Notes: generated from the letters alone by a model not told the origin. A stretch of 64,000 bases of DNA from CAVUMR01 sp963742715 (GCA_963742715.1 CAVUMR010000003.1:620001-684000), one strand, 5' to 3'; shown: positions 52,298 through 61,647, numbered from the stretch's first letter. A program made the numbers and translations.

Positions 52298-52912
52298 ATG
52301 TCCCATCCAGCGGAGCTCGCCACGGAGCCAGCGGGCCTGGCCACCGGGCCAGCGCAGCTCGCCGCCGAGCCGGCGGACCTGGCCGCGGAGGAAGTGGAGC
52401 TGGAGCCGGCGGAGTGGCGCGGTCACCTCGGATACCGCGCCATTCCCTATGGTGACGCTGTGCGAGCGAGACCGGACGGCATCGATCGCGAGGCATGGGC
52501 CTCGGTGATCCAGGACCTCATGCAGGAACACGGCATGTCCCAGACGGCCCTGGCCACCGCGGTCGGGGTCGCGGCCAAGACCGTCCAGCGCTGGCAGCGC
52601 CAGGCGGTCGACGTGAGCGAGGAGAGCGTGCGCCAGGTGGCGCGGGCACTCGGGTACCGCGCGATGGATCTGCTCATCCGGGTCGGCTACTACCGCTCCG
52701 AGGACGCGGTGGCGGGGCCGGCGGACAACTGGACGGACGAGCCGGTGCTCGAGCGGCTCCGCTCGCTGCTGGTACGCACGGACGTACCGCAGGAGGTCAA
52801 GGAGCAGCTCCGGGAGCAGTTGGCGATGGCGACCCGGGCGGCGGCCCGGCTCGCGCAGAGCATGGGGGTCAAGGACGTACCGGAACCGCCGCCGGCGCGG
52901 CGGACCGGCTGA
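52298..52912 (+). CDS. XRE-family transcriptional regulator with N-terminal heptad-like repeats
   Basis: A 204-aa protein. Residues 5-40 repeat LATEPAG / LATGPAQ / LAAEPAD / LAAEEVE. The helix-turn-helix is at about 70-125 (DLMQEHGMSQTALATAVGVAAKTVQRWQRQ, split at ALATA), followed by a helical part with a short dimer-type helix (VPQEVKEQLREQLAMATRAA). It binds DNA as a dimer, probably to the GGAC-N6-GTCC sites just upstream. The start at ATG 52298 fits the leaderless promoter. Confidence 0.8.
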   Translation: MSHPAELATEPAGLATGPAQLAAEPADLAAEEVELEPAEWRGHLGYRAIPYGDAVRARPDGIDREAWASVIQDLMQEHGMSQTALATAVGVAAKTVQRWQRQAVDVSEESVRQVARALGYRAMDLLIRVGYYRSEDAVAGPADNWTDEPVLERLRSLLVRTDVPQEVKEQLREQLAMATRAAARLAQSMGVKDVPEPPPARRTG

Positions 52913-53097
52913 CCGACCGGTTTCCAGGCACCACCCGCGGCAGGTGCCAGGATTGTTCGGAAAATCATCCGTTCGGGTGATTCTACCGATCTTTGGTAAC
53001 CGGAATGCTACATCGTCATCACGCACCGTTTTGATCGGCGGGTCAGGCGCCCAAGGAACGGTCCAGCGAAGGCAACCCGATGACAGGAGGCGTGATC

Positions 53098-53646
53098 GTG
53101 CCTTCGTACATCAAATGGATCGCCATCGTCGCCGGAGTGACCGCCGGCATGATCGGATTGCTCCTGCTCGGCGCGAACAGCACCCGCCTGCTGCATTCGG
53201 ACACCGTCCTGGACACCATGGCCACCGGCATCGCGGCCACCTTCACCGCCGTGGCGGTCGCGCTCGGCGCCGCCCACTCGCTGGCCATCCGCGCCGAGCA
53301 CCGGCAGGACACCCTGGTCACCGAGCTCCAACAGCGGGACGAGGCGATCCACCAGTACCTCACCTCGGTGCTGGAGGAGACCCGCAAGCAGCACGACGAA
53401 ACCATCGAGCAGCTCACCGCACAGCACACCGAACAGCTGACCGAACTGACCGCCGCGGTACGCAGCGCCACCGACCGGGCCCAACACGGCTGGTGGGAGG
53501 GGTACGTACGCGGTCACAGCGAGGGCTTCAGCCAGCGTCTGCACAACGGCCCACAGCCCGGCCCGGCCGCGGACACCCGACCACGACCGGACGGTACGAC
53601 CGGAGCACGCGGCCGGCGCCCGCACCTGGGCCTCGCGCCCGACTGA
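53098..53646 (+). CDS. Two-TM protein with cytoplasmic coiled coil
   Basis: A 182-aa protein. Two hydrophobic helices (about 5-25 and 42-62) then a Gln/Glu/Thr-rich coiled coil of about 65 residues (ELQQRDEAIHQYLTSVLEET, HDETIEQLTAQHTEQLTELT) and a disordered tail. The GTG at 53098 has AGGAGG exactly seven bases before; the ATG at 53080 lies upstream of that site and is less likely. The function is unknown; a membrane scaffold is plausible. Confidence 0.65.
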   Translation: MPSYIKWIAIVAGVTAGMIGLLLLGANSTRLLHSDTVLDTMATGIAATFTAVAVALGAAHSLAIRAEHRQDTLVTELQQRDEAIHQYLTSVLEETRKQHDETIEQLTAQHTEQLTELTAAVRSATDRAQHGWWEGYVRGHSEGFSQRLHNGPQPGPAADTRPRPDGTTGARGRRPHLGLAPD

Positions 53647-53740
53647 GGACTTGGCCTCGCGCCCGACTGAGGACTTGGCCTCGCGCCCGACTGAGGACTT
53701 GGCCTCGCGCCCGACTGAGGACCGGGCCTCGCGCCGGACC
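53627..53740. repeat. 24-bp tandem repeat array (about 4.7 copies)
   Basis: TTGGCCTCGCGCCCGACTGAGGAC-type units (TTGGCCTCGC plus GCCCGACTGAGGAC) run from 53627; the first copy codes for the last residues of the two-TM protein and contains its stop, the others follow it. Three internal copies are identical. It may be a replication-slippage array. Confidence 0.85.
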
Positions 53741-53759
53741 AGTAGATCGGCCGAACGCA

Positions 53760-53797
53760 CCGCGGGGCCGGCACGATTTCTCGTGCCGGCCCCGCGG
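53760..53797. terminator. Bidirectional 17-bp hairpin terminator
   Basis: CCGCGGGGCCGGCACGA (53760-53776) pairs perfectly with TCGTGCCGGCCCCGCGG (53781-53797), four-base loop TTTC, between two convergent genes. One of the strongest hairpins in the window. Confidence 0.9.
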
Positions 53798-53880
53798 CTC
53801 CGTGCATCTGCGCGCGGCTCGTCCGTGCCGGCTGGCTACCGGCAGCCCGCACGGACCGCCATCGACTTTCCCGCGGTAGG

Positions 53881-56088
53881 TCAGCCGACCGGAGTCAGCT
53901 CCCGCGGCTCGACCGGACCGGCCGGACCGACCGGCTCCGGTACCGCGTCCTCGTCCCGGCGCCGGATGAACCGCGGCGCCCACCAGTTCGCGTTGCCGAG
54001 CATGGTCATCACCGACGGCAGTACCACCGCGCGGATGATCGTCGCGTCCAGCAGGATCGCGGCCGCCAACCCGATGCCGAGTTGCTTCATGTCGATCGTG
54101 CTCAGCGTCGCGAAGATGCTGAACACCGCGACCATCACCAGCGCCGCGCTGGTGACCGTGCCGGCCGACGAGGTGATGCCGTGGGCCACCGCGGCCCGGG
54201 TCGACACGCCCCGCCGCGCCGCCTCCCGGATCCGGCTCACCACGAACACGTGGTAGTCCATCGACAGCCCGAACAGCACCACGAACAGGAACAGCGGCAG
54301 CCACGAGACGACCGCGTTCATGGTCCGGAAGTCCAGGATCCCCTCCGCCCAGCTGCCCTGGAACACGAGCGTGACCAGGCCGTACGCGGCGCCCGCGGAC
54401 AGCAGGTTCAGGCTGATCGCGGTGACCGCGATGACCACCGAGCGGAATGTCCACACCATCACCAGGAACGTCAGCAGCAGTACGAACCCGATCACGATCG
54501 GCAACTTCTGCTTGACGTGGTTCGCGTAGTCGACGCTGGCCGCGACGAAACCGCCCACGGCGTACTCCGCGCCCGGCACCTTTCCGATCGTGGCGGGCGC
54601 GAGGTCCTCGCGTACCACCTCGAGCGAGCGGGTCGCCTCCGGACTGCGGCCGGCGTACGGGGTGGCCACCTCCATGGTGGTGATGCGCCCGTCGTCGGAG
54701 GTGCGGATCTTGAGCCGGTCGTCGGTGGCGAACAGCTTGTCCCGACCGGCCCGGTCGGCCAGCTCGGTCAGCGCCGCTCGCACCTCGGTCGACTCGCTCG
54801 CCGGCGCCTTGACCGCGATCAGATGGGTGGTACCGGTGCTCGGGAACGCCTCGGTCAGCCGGTCGTACGCCTGCATCGGCGCGGTCGTACGGGGCAGATC
54901 CTCCATGCCGGGGAACTTGAGCTTCATCGACAGTGCCGGTGCGGCCAGTGCCAGCAGTGCGATGACGGCCACGGCCAGCGTGATCTTCGGGGCGCGCAGC
55001 GCCGGCCGCAGGATCGCCGGCCACACCTTCGGCTCGCCGCGACGCGCGGTGAGCCGCCACAGCACCGGTACCCGCAGCTTGTCGATCCAGCGGCCGAGCT
55101 TGACCAGGATCGCCGGCAGTACGGTCAGCGAGCCGGCGACGGCGACGAGTACGACCAGGATCGAGCCGAGCGCGAGCGAGGAGAACACCGCGTCCCCGGC
55201 CAGGAACAGGCCGGACATCGCGATCACCACGGCCACTCCGGAGACGACCACCGCGTGTCCCGACGTCTCGGCGGCTATCTCCACCGCGTCCAGGTGGGTA
55301 CGCCCGTTGGCCCGTTCCTCCCGCTCCCGGCGCAGGTAGAACAGCGAGTAGTCGACCCCGACCGCCATCCCGATCAGCAGGATCACGCTGGACGTGGTCT
55401 CGCTGCCTGGTACCAGATGCGAAGCCAGGTTCGACAACCCGAGCGCCCCGACCACCGAGGTGACGGCCAGTACCACCGGCACCCCGGCCGCGATGACCGC
55501 ACCGAACGCGACGAGCAGGATGATCAGGGTCGCCGGCAGGCTCAGCAGCTCCGCTTTCTTGAAGTCCTTGCCGAGCGTCTCGGTGAGCGCCTTGTCGATG
55601 GACGGCCCGCCGGTCTCCTCCACCCGTACCCCCGGATGGTCCTGCTGGACCTCGGCGGTGACGTCGCGGAGCGGCTGGACCCGGTCCGAGGCCGTGTCCG
55701 GGTCGCCGGCCAGGGTGATCGAGACGAGCATCGCCCGACCGTTGCGGGCCGGGATGGGGCCTTCCACTTTGCTCACGTCGGACCGGTCGCGCATCCGGCC
55801 CATCGCGTCCTGTGCCGCGGCGGTCGCGGCCGCCTGGTCCAGCGCGCCGGAGCGTGACGTGATGAGGATGTTCTCGGTGGCCGGATCGTCGTACTTCGCC
55901 TCGTCGTAGATCAGGCTGGCCCGGCCTGCTTCGCCGATCGCCTCGTCCTGGTCGGTCATCGTGCGCTGGCCGGCGATGGTGCCCAGCGAGAAGCACAATG
56001 CGACGAATACCAGCCACAGCGCGATCGCGCGCCATGGGTGGGTGGCACTCCATCTCGCCACCCGTACCGTCAGCGGCCGCTTGTCCAC
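53881..56088 (-). CDS. MMPL-family RND transporter
   Basis: A 735-aa membrane protein with the MMPL layout: helix 1 (WRAIALWLVFVALCFSLGTI), a large outside loop (40-165), five helices, a second outside loop (about 375-505) and five to six helices. VILLIGMAVGVDYSLFYLRR and LFVVLFGLSMDYHVFVVSRI are the paired motifs with the proton-relay Asp-Tyr residues of this family. MMPL proteins use the proton gradient to export lipids, siderophores or drugs. GTG start at 56088 behind GGAAGG. No regulator is adjacent. Confidence 0.92.
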   Translation of the reverse strand: MDKRPLTVRVARWSATHPWRAIALWLVFVALCFSLGTIAGQRTMTDQDEAIGEAGRASLIYDEAKYDDPATENILITSRSGALDQAAATAAAQDAMGRMRDRSDVSKVEGPIPARNGRAMLVSITLAGDPDTASDRVQPLRDVTAEVQQDHPGVRVEETGGPSIDKALTETLGKDFKKAELLSLPATLIILLVAFGAVIAAGVPVVLAVTSVVGALGLSNLASHLVPGSETTSSVILLIGMAVGVDYSLFYLRREREERANGRTHLDAVEIAAETSGHAVVVSGVAVVIAMSGLFLAGDAVFSSLALGSILVVLVAVAGSLTVLPAILVKLGRWIDKLRVPVLWRLTARRGEPKVWPAILRPALRAPKITLAVAVIALLALAAPALSMKLKFPGMEDLPRTTAPMQAYDRLTEAFPSTGTTHLIAVKAPASESTEVRAALTELADRAGRDKLFATDDRLKIRTSDDGRITTMEVATPYAGRSPEATRSLEVVREDLAPATIGKVPGAEYAVGGFVAASVDYANHVKQKLPIVIGFVLLLTFLVMVWTFRSVVIAVTAISLNLLSAGAAYGLVTLVFQGSWAEGILDFRTMNAVVSWLPLFLFVVLFGLSMDYHVFVVSRIREAARRGVSTRAAVAHGITSSAGTVTSAALVMVAVFSIFATLSTIDMKQLGIGLAAAILLDATIIRAVVLPSVMTMLGNANWWAPRFIRRRDEDAVPEPVGPAGPVEPRELTPVG

Positions 56089-56411
56089 GATGGACTTCCT
56101 TCCTGGTTCCCGTCAGTTCCCGGGGAGGTCTGGAGACTTCACTGACGGTATGGATCGGCGGGCCGGCAGCCATCCGGGAGAAGCCCTGCCAACACCCGGA
56201 CGGCCCGGGCGCGGATCCGGCGCCGGCTCAGGGTTGCCCCCGTCAGGGCCGGACTCCGCCGGCGGCGGGACGCCCGGCGGTGGCCCCCGGGGCGGTGCTC
56301 CCGGGACCGCGATCTTGGCGGGTGGCGGCGGGAGCGGCACACTGAGCGATGGCGGTCCCGCCGGGCTGCTGAGAGCAGCAGGGCGGGACGAGCCGTGGGG
56401 AAGGAGTACCG
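56089..56411. other. Divergent intergenic region
   Basis: Gap of 323 bp between the MMPL gene and the next plus-strand gene. Pro/Gly-coding low-complexity sequence, no gene with start and ribosome site, no clear operator found. AAGGAG at 56401-56406 is the ribosome site of the next gene. Confidence 0.45.
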
Positions 56412-57311
56412 ATGTCGATCGCCGGGGTGGCTCGTGAGCTGCTCGTGCGGTACCTCGACATCTGGGTACCGGCCGCGCTGCACAGCCGTCGCGCCACGTT
56501 CGCGCCGACCTGGTACGGGCCGGCCGACCCCGACACGGCGCAGGCCGCGCTCCGGGTGTTCGGCGAGTTCGCCGACCGGATCCGGGGCCGTCGGCTCACC
56601 ATCGCGCTCGTCGCACCGGACACCACGGCGCTGACCGGACGCCTCGACGCCATGCAGGCGGAGCTGGGCACCCCGGCCGAACTCGGGGTATTCGGCGTGG
56701 CCGGAGCCGCCAACCTGCCGGCCGCGCTGACCGCCGCGCAGGCCGCCGGCGCGCCACTGCTGGCCTACGTCGACGCCACCGGCGGCGACGGGCCGGAGCT
56801 CGGGGACCTTCTCGCCGCGGTCGGCACCGGCAAGCCCGCGGAGGCGCTGCTGGTGCTGCCACCGGGAGACTGGACAGGCCGGCGCGAAGCGCTGCTCGCC
56901 GCCGGCTTCACCCTCACCGCCGGGGTCGAGCTGGTCGAAGCCGAGGAGGTACGCCTGCTGGCGTTCGCCACCTCGTCGGCCAAGAGCCTGGAGGCGTTCA
57001 AGAACTCGCTGTGGGCGGTCGACGAGTACGCCGGGGTGCGCTACCGGGACCCGCGCGACCCCGAGGGGCACCTGCTCGACATCTCGTTGCAGCCGCATCC
57101 CGGCCCGCTTCGGCGTGAACTGCTGGCGCATCTCGACGCGGTCGGGGAGTGCTCGGTGACCGACCTGCGCCGGTTCACCCTGACCGACACGGTGTACCGG
57201 GCGGCCGACGCCACCCAGGCGCTCACCTCGTTGCTGACCGCGGGCGGGATCACCCGCGAACCGGAACACGGCCGGCTCGGCGGCGACGTACTGATCCGGT
57301 CAACCGGGTAG
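56412..57311 (+). CDS. Hypothetical protein, helical/alpha-beta, 299 aa
   Basis: ATG 56412 with AAGGAG in front. The protein starts MSIAGVARELLVRYLDIWVPAAL and shows Rossmann-like alternation (TIALVAPDTTAL, LGVFGVAGAANLPAAL, LLAYVDATGGDG, ALLVLPPGDW), then VDEYAGVRYRDPRDPEGHLLD and a C-terminal winged-helix-like part (LRRELLAHLDAVGECSVTDLRRFTL, split at HLDAV). It somewhat resembles the three-Cys-motif partner proteins (TcmP) in plan, but without a diagnostic motif I leave it unnamed. It is a single gene. Confidence 0.65.
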   Translation: MSIAGVARELLVRYLDIWVPAALHSRRATFAPTWYGPADPDTAQAALRVFGEFADRIRGRRLTIALVAPDTTALTGRLDAMQAELGTPAELGVFGVAGAANLPAALTAAQAAGAPLLAYVDATGGDGPELGDLLAAVGTGKPAEALLVLPPGDWTGRREALLAAGFTLTAGVELVEAEEVRLLAFATSSAKSLEAFKNSLWAVDEYAGVRYRDPRDPEGHLLDISLQPHPGPLRRELLAHLDAVGECSVTDLRRFTLTDTVYRAADATQALTSLLTAGGITREPEHGRLGGDVLIRSTG

Positions 57312-57417
57312 CCGGGTCGGTCCCCGGGGAGTCCGGCCGACCGGGTAGTCGGGTCGGCCCCCGGATTCCGGTCGACGGGGTAGTAGCTTCCACCACCCGC
57401 CCCTCTAGAGTCGCCGC

Positions 57418-58455
57418 ATGTCCTGGCTTGTCTACGGCGCCTACGGGTACACCGGTGAACTCGTCGCACGTCTCGCGGTCAGCCGCGGTGAGCGGCCGAT
57501 CCTGGCCGGTCGCGACCGGACGAAGCTCGTCGCGCTCGCCACCGAGCTGGGCCTCGAGCACCGGGTGTTCGACCTGCGGGACCAGGCCGCGGTACGCGCC
57601 GGACTCGACGGGGTCGACGTGGTGGCGCACTGCGCCGGGCCGTTCTCGGCCACCGCGCGGCCGATGTTCGACGCGTGCCTCGCCACCGGTACGCACTACG
57701 TCGACGTCAACGGCGAGGTGTCGGTGTTCGAGGCGCTGTTCGCCCGTACCGGCGACGCGGCCAACGCCGGCGTCACCGCACTGCCCGGCGCCGGCTTCGA
57801 CGTGGTACCGACCGACTGCCTCGCCGTGTACCTGAGCCAGCAACTGCCCGCCGCGGTCAGCCTGGAACTCGCGTTCGTCAGCGACGGGCGGTTCAGCCCG
57901 GGTACCACCCGCACCGCGCTGGAAGGGCTGGGCGCGGGTGGCTGGCGCCGGATCGACGGCGTGTTCCGCCGTACCCCGATCGGGCTGCCGAAGCGACGGG
58001 TGCCGTTCCCCTCGGGAGAACGCGAGGTGTCCGCGATCCCGTGGGGGGACCTCGCCACCGCGTACCGGTCGACCGGAATCAGCACCATCACCACGTACAC
58101 CGTGATGCCGGCCCGGCGACTGGCGGCGATGGCCGCGCCGGTGCTGCGGCTGGGACCGGTGCGGCGGCTCGGGCAGGCCGCGGTCGCCCGTACCGTGCGC
58201 GGTCCGGATCTCGCCACCCGCAGCAGCGGCGGGTGCGAGGTGTGGGGCCAGGTGACCGACGCAACCGGGCGCACCGTGAGCGCGACGCTGACCACGCCCA
58301 ACGGGTACGACCTGACCGCGGATTCGGTGGTCCGCGCGGTACCGCGAATCGCCGCCGGTGAGGTGCCCGCGGGAGTACACACGCCGGCGACCGCGTTCGG
58401 CCCGGACTACATCAGCACTCTTGACGGGACCAGCCCCCCGCGCCTGCTGACCTGA
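57418..58455 (+). CDS. Saccharopine dehydrogenase-like / trans-enoyl reductase-like NAD(P)-binding protein
   Basis: A 345-aa protein with an N-terminal Rossmann turn VYGAYGYTGELVARLAV (GxxGxxG), GRDRTKL, then HCAGPFSATARPMFDACLATGTHYVDVNGE, the usual pattern of the saccharopine dehydrogenase NADP-binding family, members of which act as trans-acting enoyl reductases in lipid synthesis. C-terminal half forms the second domain. TAGAGT (57406-57411) ends six bases before the ATG, so the mRNA is probably leaderless. No partner gene is adjacent. The substrate is unknown. Confidence 0.82.
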   Translation: MSWLVYGAYGYTGELVARLAVSRGERPILAGRDRTKLVALATELGLEHRVFDLRDQAAVRAGLDGVDVVAHCAGPFSATARPMFDACLATGTHYVDVNGEVSVFEALFARTGDAANAGVTALPGAGFDVVPTDCLAVYLSQQLPAAVSLELAFVSDGRFSPGTTRTALEGLGAGGWRRIDGVFRRTPIGLPKRRVPFPSGEREVSAIPWGDLATAYRSTGISTITTYTVMPARRLAAMAAPVLRLGPVRRLGQAAVARTVRGPDLATRSSGGCEVWGQVTDATGRTVSATLTTPNGYDLTADSVVRAVPRIAAGEVPAGVHTPATAFGPDYISTLDGTSPPRLLT

Positions 58456-58603
58456 GCCTGCTCCGCTCTTGGTTGTCTGGCCTCCGCCGCTTCCCCGCCT
58501 CCGCCGCTGGGGCGCGTCGGCGGCGCTCGACGGCCACCGCTACCGGGCCGCCAGGCCCGTGACGTGGTCTCCCTCCGTTTCCTCATCGTCCGGGCTGTGA
58601 AGA

Positions 58604-58624
58604 ACTCACCGGTAACCGGTGAAG
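58604..58624. promoter_or_regulatory. Palindrome upstream of the lanthipeptide synthetase
   Basis: TCACCGGT-A-ACCGGTGA (58606-58622) is a perfect palindrome about 95 bp before the synthetase start; flanking AAC and AGTT nearly extend it. It may be the operator for the cluster's activator (a RamR-type regulator would be expected nearby but is not in the window). Confidence 0.55.
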
Positions 58625-58714
58625 TTCCCGCCCGAAACGGATTACGCCGGCACTAGAAACCGTTCCCCCGCGCCGTCACTATTGATTTCGAATTCCGGCG
58701 CGAAAGGGCGGGGC

Positions 58715-61372
58715 ATGAGCGAGCGCTACGAAGCTTTCTGCATGGCAAGCTCCATTTTCTACGACGCGCTCCATTCCGAGCGCACCGCCGGAAAGTCGTT
58801 CGCGACAGCCGACCGCCCACTTCCGAGCGATTGGCGGCGAGAAGACCAGGACGATTGGCTGGTATTCGCACCGGTCGAACTCGACGTACCGACGCAGGGG
58901 TGGAAGATCCACCTGTCCGCAACGCTCGACAATGCCGACCGCATTCTCGACGCGGTCTTCGACTACTGCGTACCGCGCGGCATCGAGTTCAAGTTCCTGC
59001 GCTCCCGACCTGCGTTGTGGCTGCGTAGCTCCAAGTACGCGCCGCGCGGGTACAGCGGCAAGCTGGTCACCGTGTATCCGCACGACGAGGCGGCCTGCGA
59101 GCGGATCCTGTCCGAACTCGGCGACATTCTCGACGGCGAGCCGAGCCCGTACATTCTGAGCGATGTCCGGTGGCGGAATGGGCCACTGTACGTCCGGTAC
59201 GGAGGCTTTGCCGCGCGATACTGCATTTCCGATTCCGGTGAAGTGGTACTGGCGATAGAAGACGCCGATGGGAAACTCGTACCGGATCGCCGGGACCCGG
59301 TTTTCTATGTACCGCCATGGGTCACAGTGCCGGACTTTCTCGCGCCGCAGATAGCCGCGCGCAATTCCGTGACAGTCGGCGAACTGCCGTACACCTTCGA
59401 ATCGGTGTTGCATTTCTCCAACGGCGGCGGGCTCTACCGCGGCAGGGACAAGCGCACCGGCGCCGAGGTGGTGCTCAAGGAGGCCCGCCCGCACGCCGGC
59501 CTGGACAGCATCGGTGACGACGCGATCCGCCGGCTGGAGCGCGAGTACGAGATGCTCGACCGGCTGGCCGGCGTCCCCGCGGTACCGGCGGTGTACGACC
59601 TGTTCTGGGTCGGCGAGCACCGGTTCCTGGCGATGGAGTACGTCGACGCCCGCCCGCTGCACCGCGAGCTGGTCCACCGCTACCCGATGATCGACGTGGC
59701 CGCCGAGCCGGCCGACTTCGACCGGTACACCGAATGGGCGCTCGACGTGTACCACCAGGTCGAGACGGCCCTGTCGGAGATGCACGACCGCGGCGTGGTG
59801 TACGGCGACCTGCACCTGTTCAACATCATGATCCAGCCGGACGGCTCGGTCACCCTGCTCGACTACGAGATCGCCTCGCTGGTCGAGGAGAACAAGCGGC
59901 CGTCGCTGGGCAACCAGGGGTTCGCCGCGCCCACCGGTACCGCCGGTGCGGATGTCGACCGGTACGCGCTGGCCTGCCTGCGGCTCGCGCTGTTCATGCC
60001 GACCACGCAGATCCTGTGGCTGTCCCGGCCGAAGGTGGCCGAGTTCGCCCAGGTGATCGCGGACCACTTCCGGGTACCGGCGGACTTCCTGGCCGGCGCC
60101 GTCGACGTGATCGCGTCGGCCGGCACCATCCCCAGCCCGCTGCACGCGGAACTTCCCACCCAGCCGGCCGGCCCGGTGGCGACGGGAGCCCCCGACCTGC
60201 GCGTCGAACCTGATCCTGAGGGCTGGCCGGAGCTGCGTGCCCGGTTGGTTCGGTCGATCGTGGCGAGCGCGACCCCGGAGCGGGCGGACCGGCTCTTTCC
60301 AGGGGACATTGAGCAGTTCCGGTTCGGCGGGTTGGGCCTCGCCTACGGAGCTGCCGGCGTACTGCACGCCCTGGCCGCCACCGGCGCCGGCCGGTTCCCC
60401 GAGCTGGAGGACTGGTTCGTGGGCCAGGCCGCGCAACCGCCGCACGGCACCCGGCTCGGCCTGTACGACGGGCTGCACGGCGTGGCCTACGCCCTCGACC
60501 AGCTCGGCCACCGCGAGCGGGCGCTGGACGCGATCGGCATGTGCATGTCCGACGACTGGACCAGTCTCGGCCTGGACCTGTTCGGCGGGCTGTCCGGGAT
60601 CGGGCTGAACCTCGCCCACCTGGCCGACCGTACCGGTGAGTCGAGCCTGCGCGACGCCGCGGCACAGGCGGCCGCGCTGGTGCTGGACCGGCTCGGCGAC
60701 GTCGAGTCGGTACCGGAGATCAGCGGCGAGGAGTACCCGTACGCCGGGCTGTTCCGCGGCTCGTCCGGGCCGGCCGTGTTCCTGCTCCGGATGTACCAGC
60801 AGACCGGCGATCCGGCGCTGCTCGACGCGGCCGCGGTCGCGCTGCGGCAGGACCTGCGCCGCTGCATCCGCCGCGACAACGGTGTCATGGAGGTCAACGA
60901 GGGCTGGCGGACCATGCCGTACCTCGCCACCGGCAGTGCCGGCGTCGGGTTCGCCCTCGACGAGTACCTCTCGCACCGCGAGGACGACGAGTTCGCCGAC
61001 GCCAGCAAGGCCGTATGGCGGTCGGCCCAGTGCCGGCTGTACGTCCAGTCCGGGCTGTTCAACGGTCGCGCCGGAATCCTGCTCTACCAGGCCAGCCACC
61101 GGCCGCGGCCGCTCGCCGAACCGGCGGTACGCGCGCAGCTGTCCGCCCTGTCCTGGCACGCGCTGCCGTTCGGCGGCGGGATGGCCTTCCCCGGCGACCA
61201 GCTGCTGCGGCTGTCCATGGACGTGGCCACCGGTACCGCCGGAGTGCTGCTGGCCCTGGGCACGGTCCTGCACGACGCGCCGGTACACCTGCCGCTGCTC
61301 GCACCCACGCGGGCCCGGCAGCCACAGGTTCCCGCGCCATCCCGGCGCGGGTTGGTATCAACCCCCCTCTGA
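58715..61372 (+). CDS. Class III lanthipeptide synthetase (LanKC, RamC/AmfT type)
   Basis: An 885-aa three-domain enzyme. Residues about 1-200 form the lyase part (SSIFYDALHSERTAG; YAPRGYSGKLVTVYPHDEAACE). The kinase domain runs about 220-500: LYRGRDKRTGAEVVLKEARP with Lys255, GVVYGDLHLFNIMIQPDG with Asp365 and Asn370, then TLLDYE. The C-terminal part is cyclase-like (GLGLAYGAAGVLHAL, GLYDGLHGVAYALDQLGH, GSAGVGFALDEY) but lacks the Cys-His zinc ligands of LanC, as class III does. It phosphorylates Ser/Thr of the precursor, eliminates phosphate and closes lanthionine or labionin rings. The ATG at 58715 follows AAAGGGCGGGG. Its stop is 12 bp before the precursor start. Confidence 0.94.
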   Translation: MSERYEAFCMASSIFYDALHSERTAGKSFATADRPLPSDWRREDQDDWLVFAPVELDVPTQGWKIHLSATLDNADRILDAVFDYCVPRGIEFKFLRSRPALWLRSSKYAPRGYSGKLVTVYPHDEAACERILSELGDILDGEPSPYILSDVRWRNGPLYVRYGGFAARYCISDSGEVVLAIEDADGKLVPDRRDPVFYVPPWVTVPDFLAPQIAARNSVTVGELPYTFESVLHFSNGGGLYRGRDKRTGAEVVLKEARPHAGLDSIGDDAIRRLEREYEMLDRLAGVPAVPAVYDLFWVGEHRFLAMEYVDARPLHRELVHRYPMIDVAAEPADFDRYTEWALDVYHQVETALSEMHDRGVVYGDLHLFNIMIQPDGSVTLLDYEIASLVEENKRPSLGNQGFAAPTGTAGADVDRYALACLRLALFMPTTQILWLSRPKVAEFAQVIADHFRVPADFLAGAVDVIASAGTIPSPLHAELPTQPAGPVATGAPDLRVEPDPEGWPELRARLVRSIVASATPERADRLFPGDIEQFRFGGLGLAYGAAGVLHALAATGAGRFPELEDWFVGQAAQPPHGTRLGLYDGLHGVAYALDQLGHRERALDAIGMCMSDDWTSLGLDLFGGLSGIGLNLAHLADRTGESSLRDAAAQAAALVLDRLGDVESVPEISGEEYPYAGLFRGSSGPAVFLLRMYQQTGDPALLDAAAVALRQDLRRCIRRDNGVMEVNEGWRTMPYLATGSAGVGFALDEYLSHREDDEFADASKAVWRSAQCRLYVQSGLFNGRAGILLYQASHRPRPLAEPAVRAQLSALSWHALPFGGGMAFPGDQLLRLSMDVATGTAGVLLALGTVLHDAPVHLPLLAPTRARQPQVPAPSRRGLVSTPL

Positions 61373-61384
61373 AGGAGGACTGTC

Positions 61385-61540
61385 ATGGCACTTCTCGACC
61401 TGCAGGGTATGGACGCCCCGACCCACGGCGGCAGCGGCGGCGGCGGCGCGTCGGGCAGCAGCGCTGGCTGCGGCGTGGAGAGTTCCGCGTCCCTGCTGAT
61501 CTGCTCGGCCAGCTCGCTCAGCCTGGTGACCTGCCACTGA
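61385..61540 (+). CDS. SapB-like class III lanthipeptide precursor
   Basis: A 51-aa peptide starting MALLDLQGMDAPTHGG, the leader type recognised by RamC-class enzymes (L-L-D-L-Q). A Gly/Ser linker follows, and the core is SSASLLIC-SA-SSLSLVTC-H: two Ser-x2-Ser-x3-Cys units (Ser33/Ser36/Cys40 and Ser43/Ser46/Cys50). This pattern closely follows the SapB core of Streptomyces (ASLLLC and SSLSITTC), so the product should be an amphiphilic two-ring surfactant aiding aerial growth. An extra Cys29 lies in SSAGC. AAGGAGG precedes the ATG. It is easily missed by gene finders. Confidence 0.93.
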   Translation: MALLDLQGMDAPTHGGSGGGGASGSSAGCGVESSASLLICSASSLSLVTCH

Positions 61541-61562
61541 TCCCCACCAACAGGTGGGAGCC

Positions 61563-61592
61563 GCGGCCCCGGACGACACCGTCCGGGGCCGC
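61563..61592 (+). terminator. Hairpin after the lanthipeptide precursor (attenuator)
   Basis: GCGGCCCCGGAC (61563-61574) pairs with GTCCGGGGCCGC (61581-61592), loop six bases. It stands between the precursor stop (61540) and the exporter start (61648), so it may end most transcripts and give more precursor than exporter. Confidence 0.8.
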
Positions 61593-61647
61593 TGCCCCCC
61601 GCCTGCCCGTCCACCGCGGGTGTCGACCAGACCACGAGGGGGGTCCC

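Noticed and set aside
53627..53740. CRISPR-like array
   Set aside because: Units are directly adjacent without spacers, only 24 bp long and partly coding. No cas genes are present in the window.
56412..57311. Naming the gene as a three-Cys-motif partner (TcmP)
   Set aside because: The overall layout is similar but no diagnostic motif and no neighbouring radical or three-Cys gene is visible.
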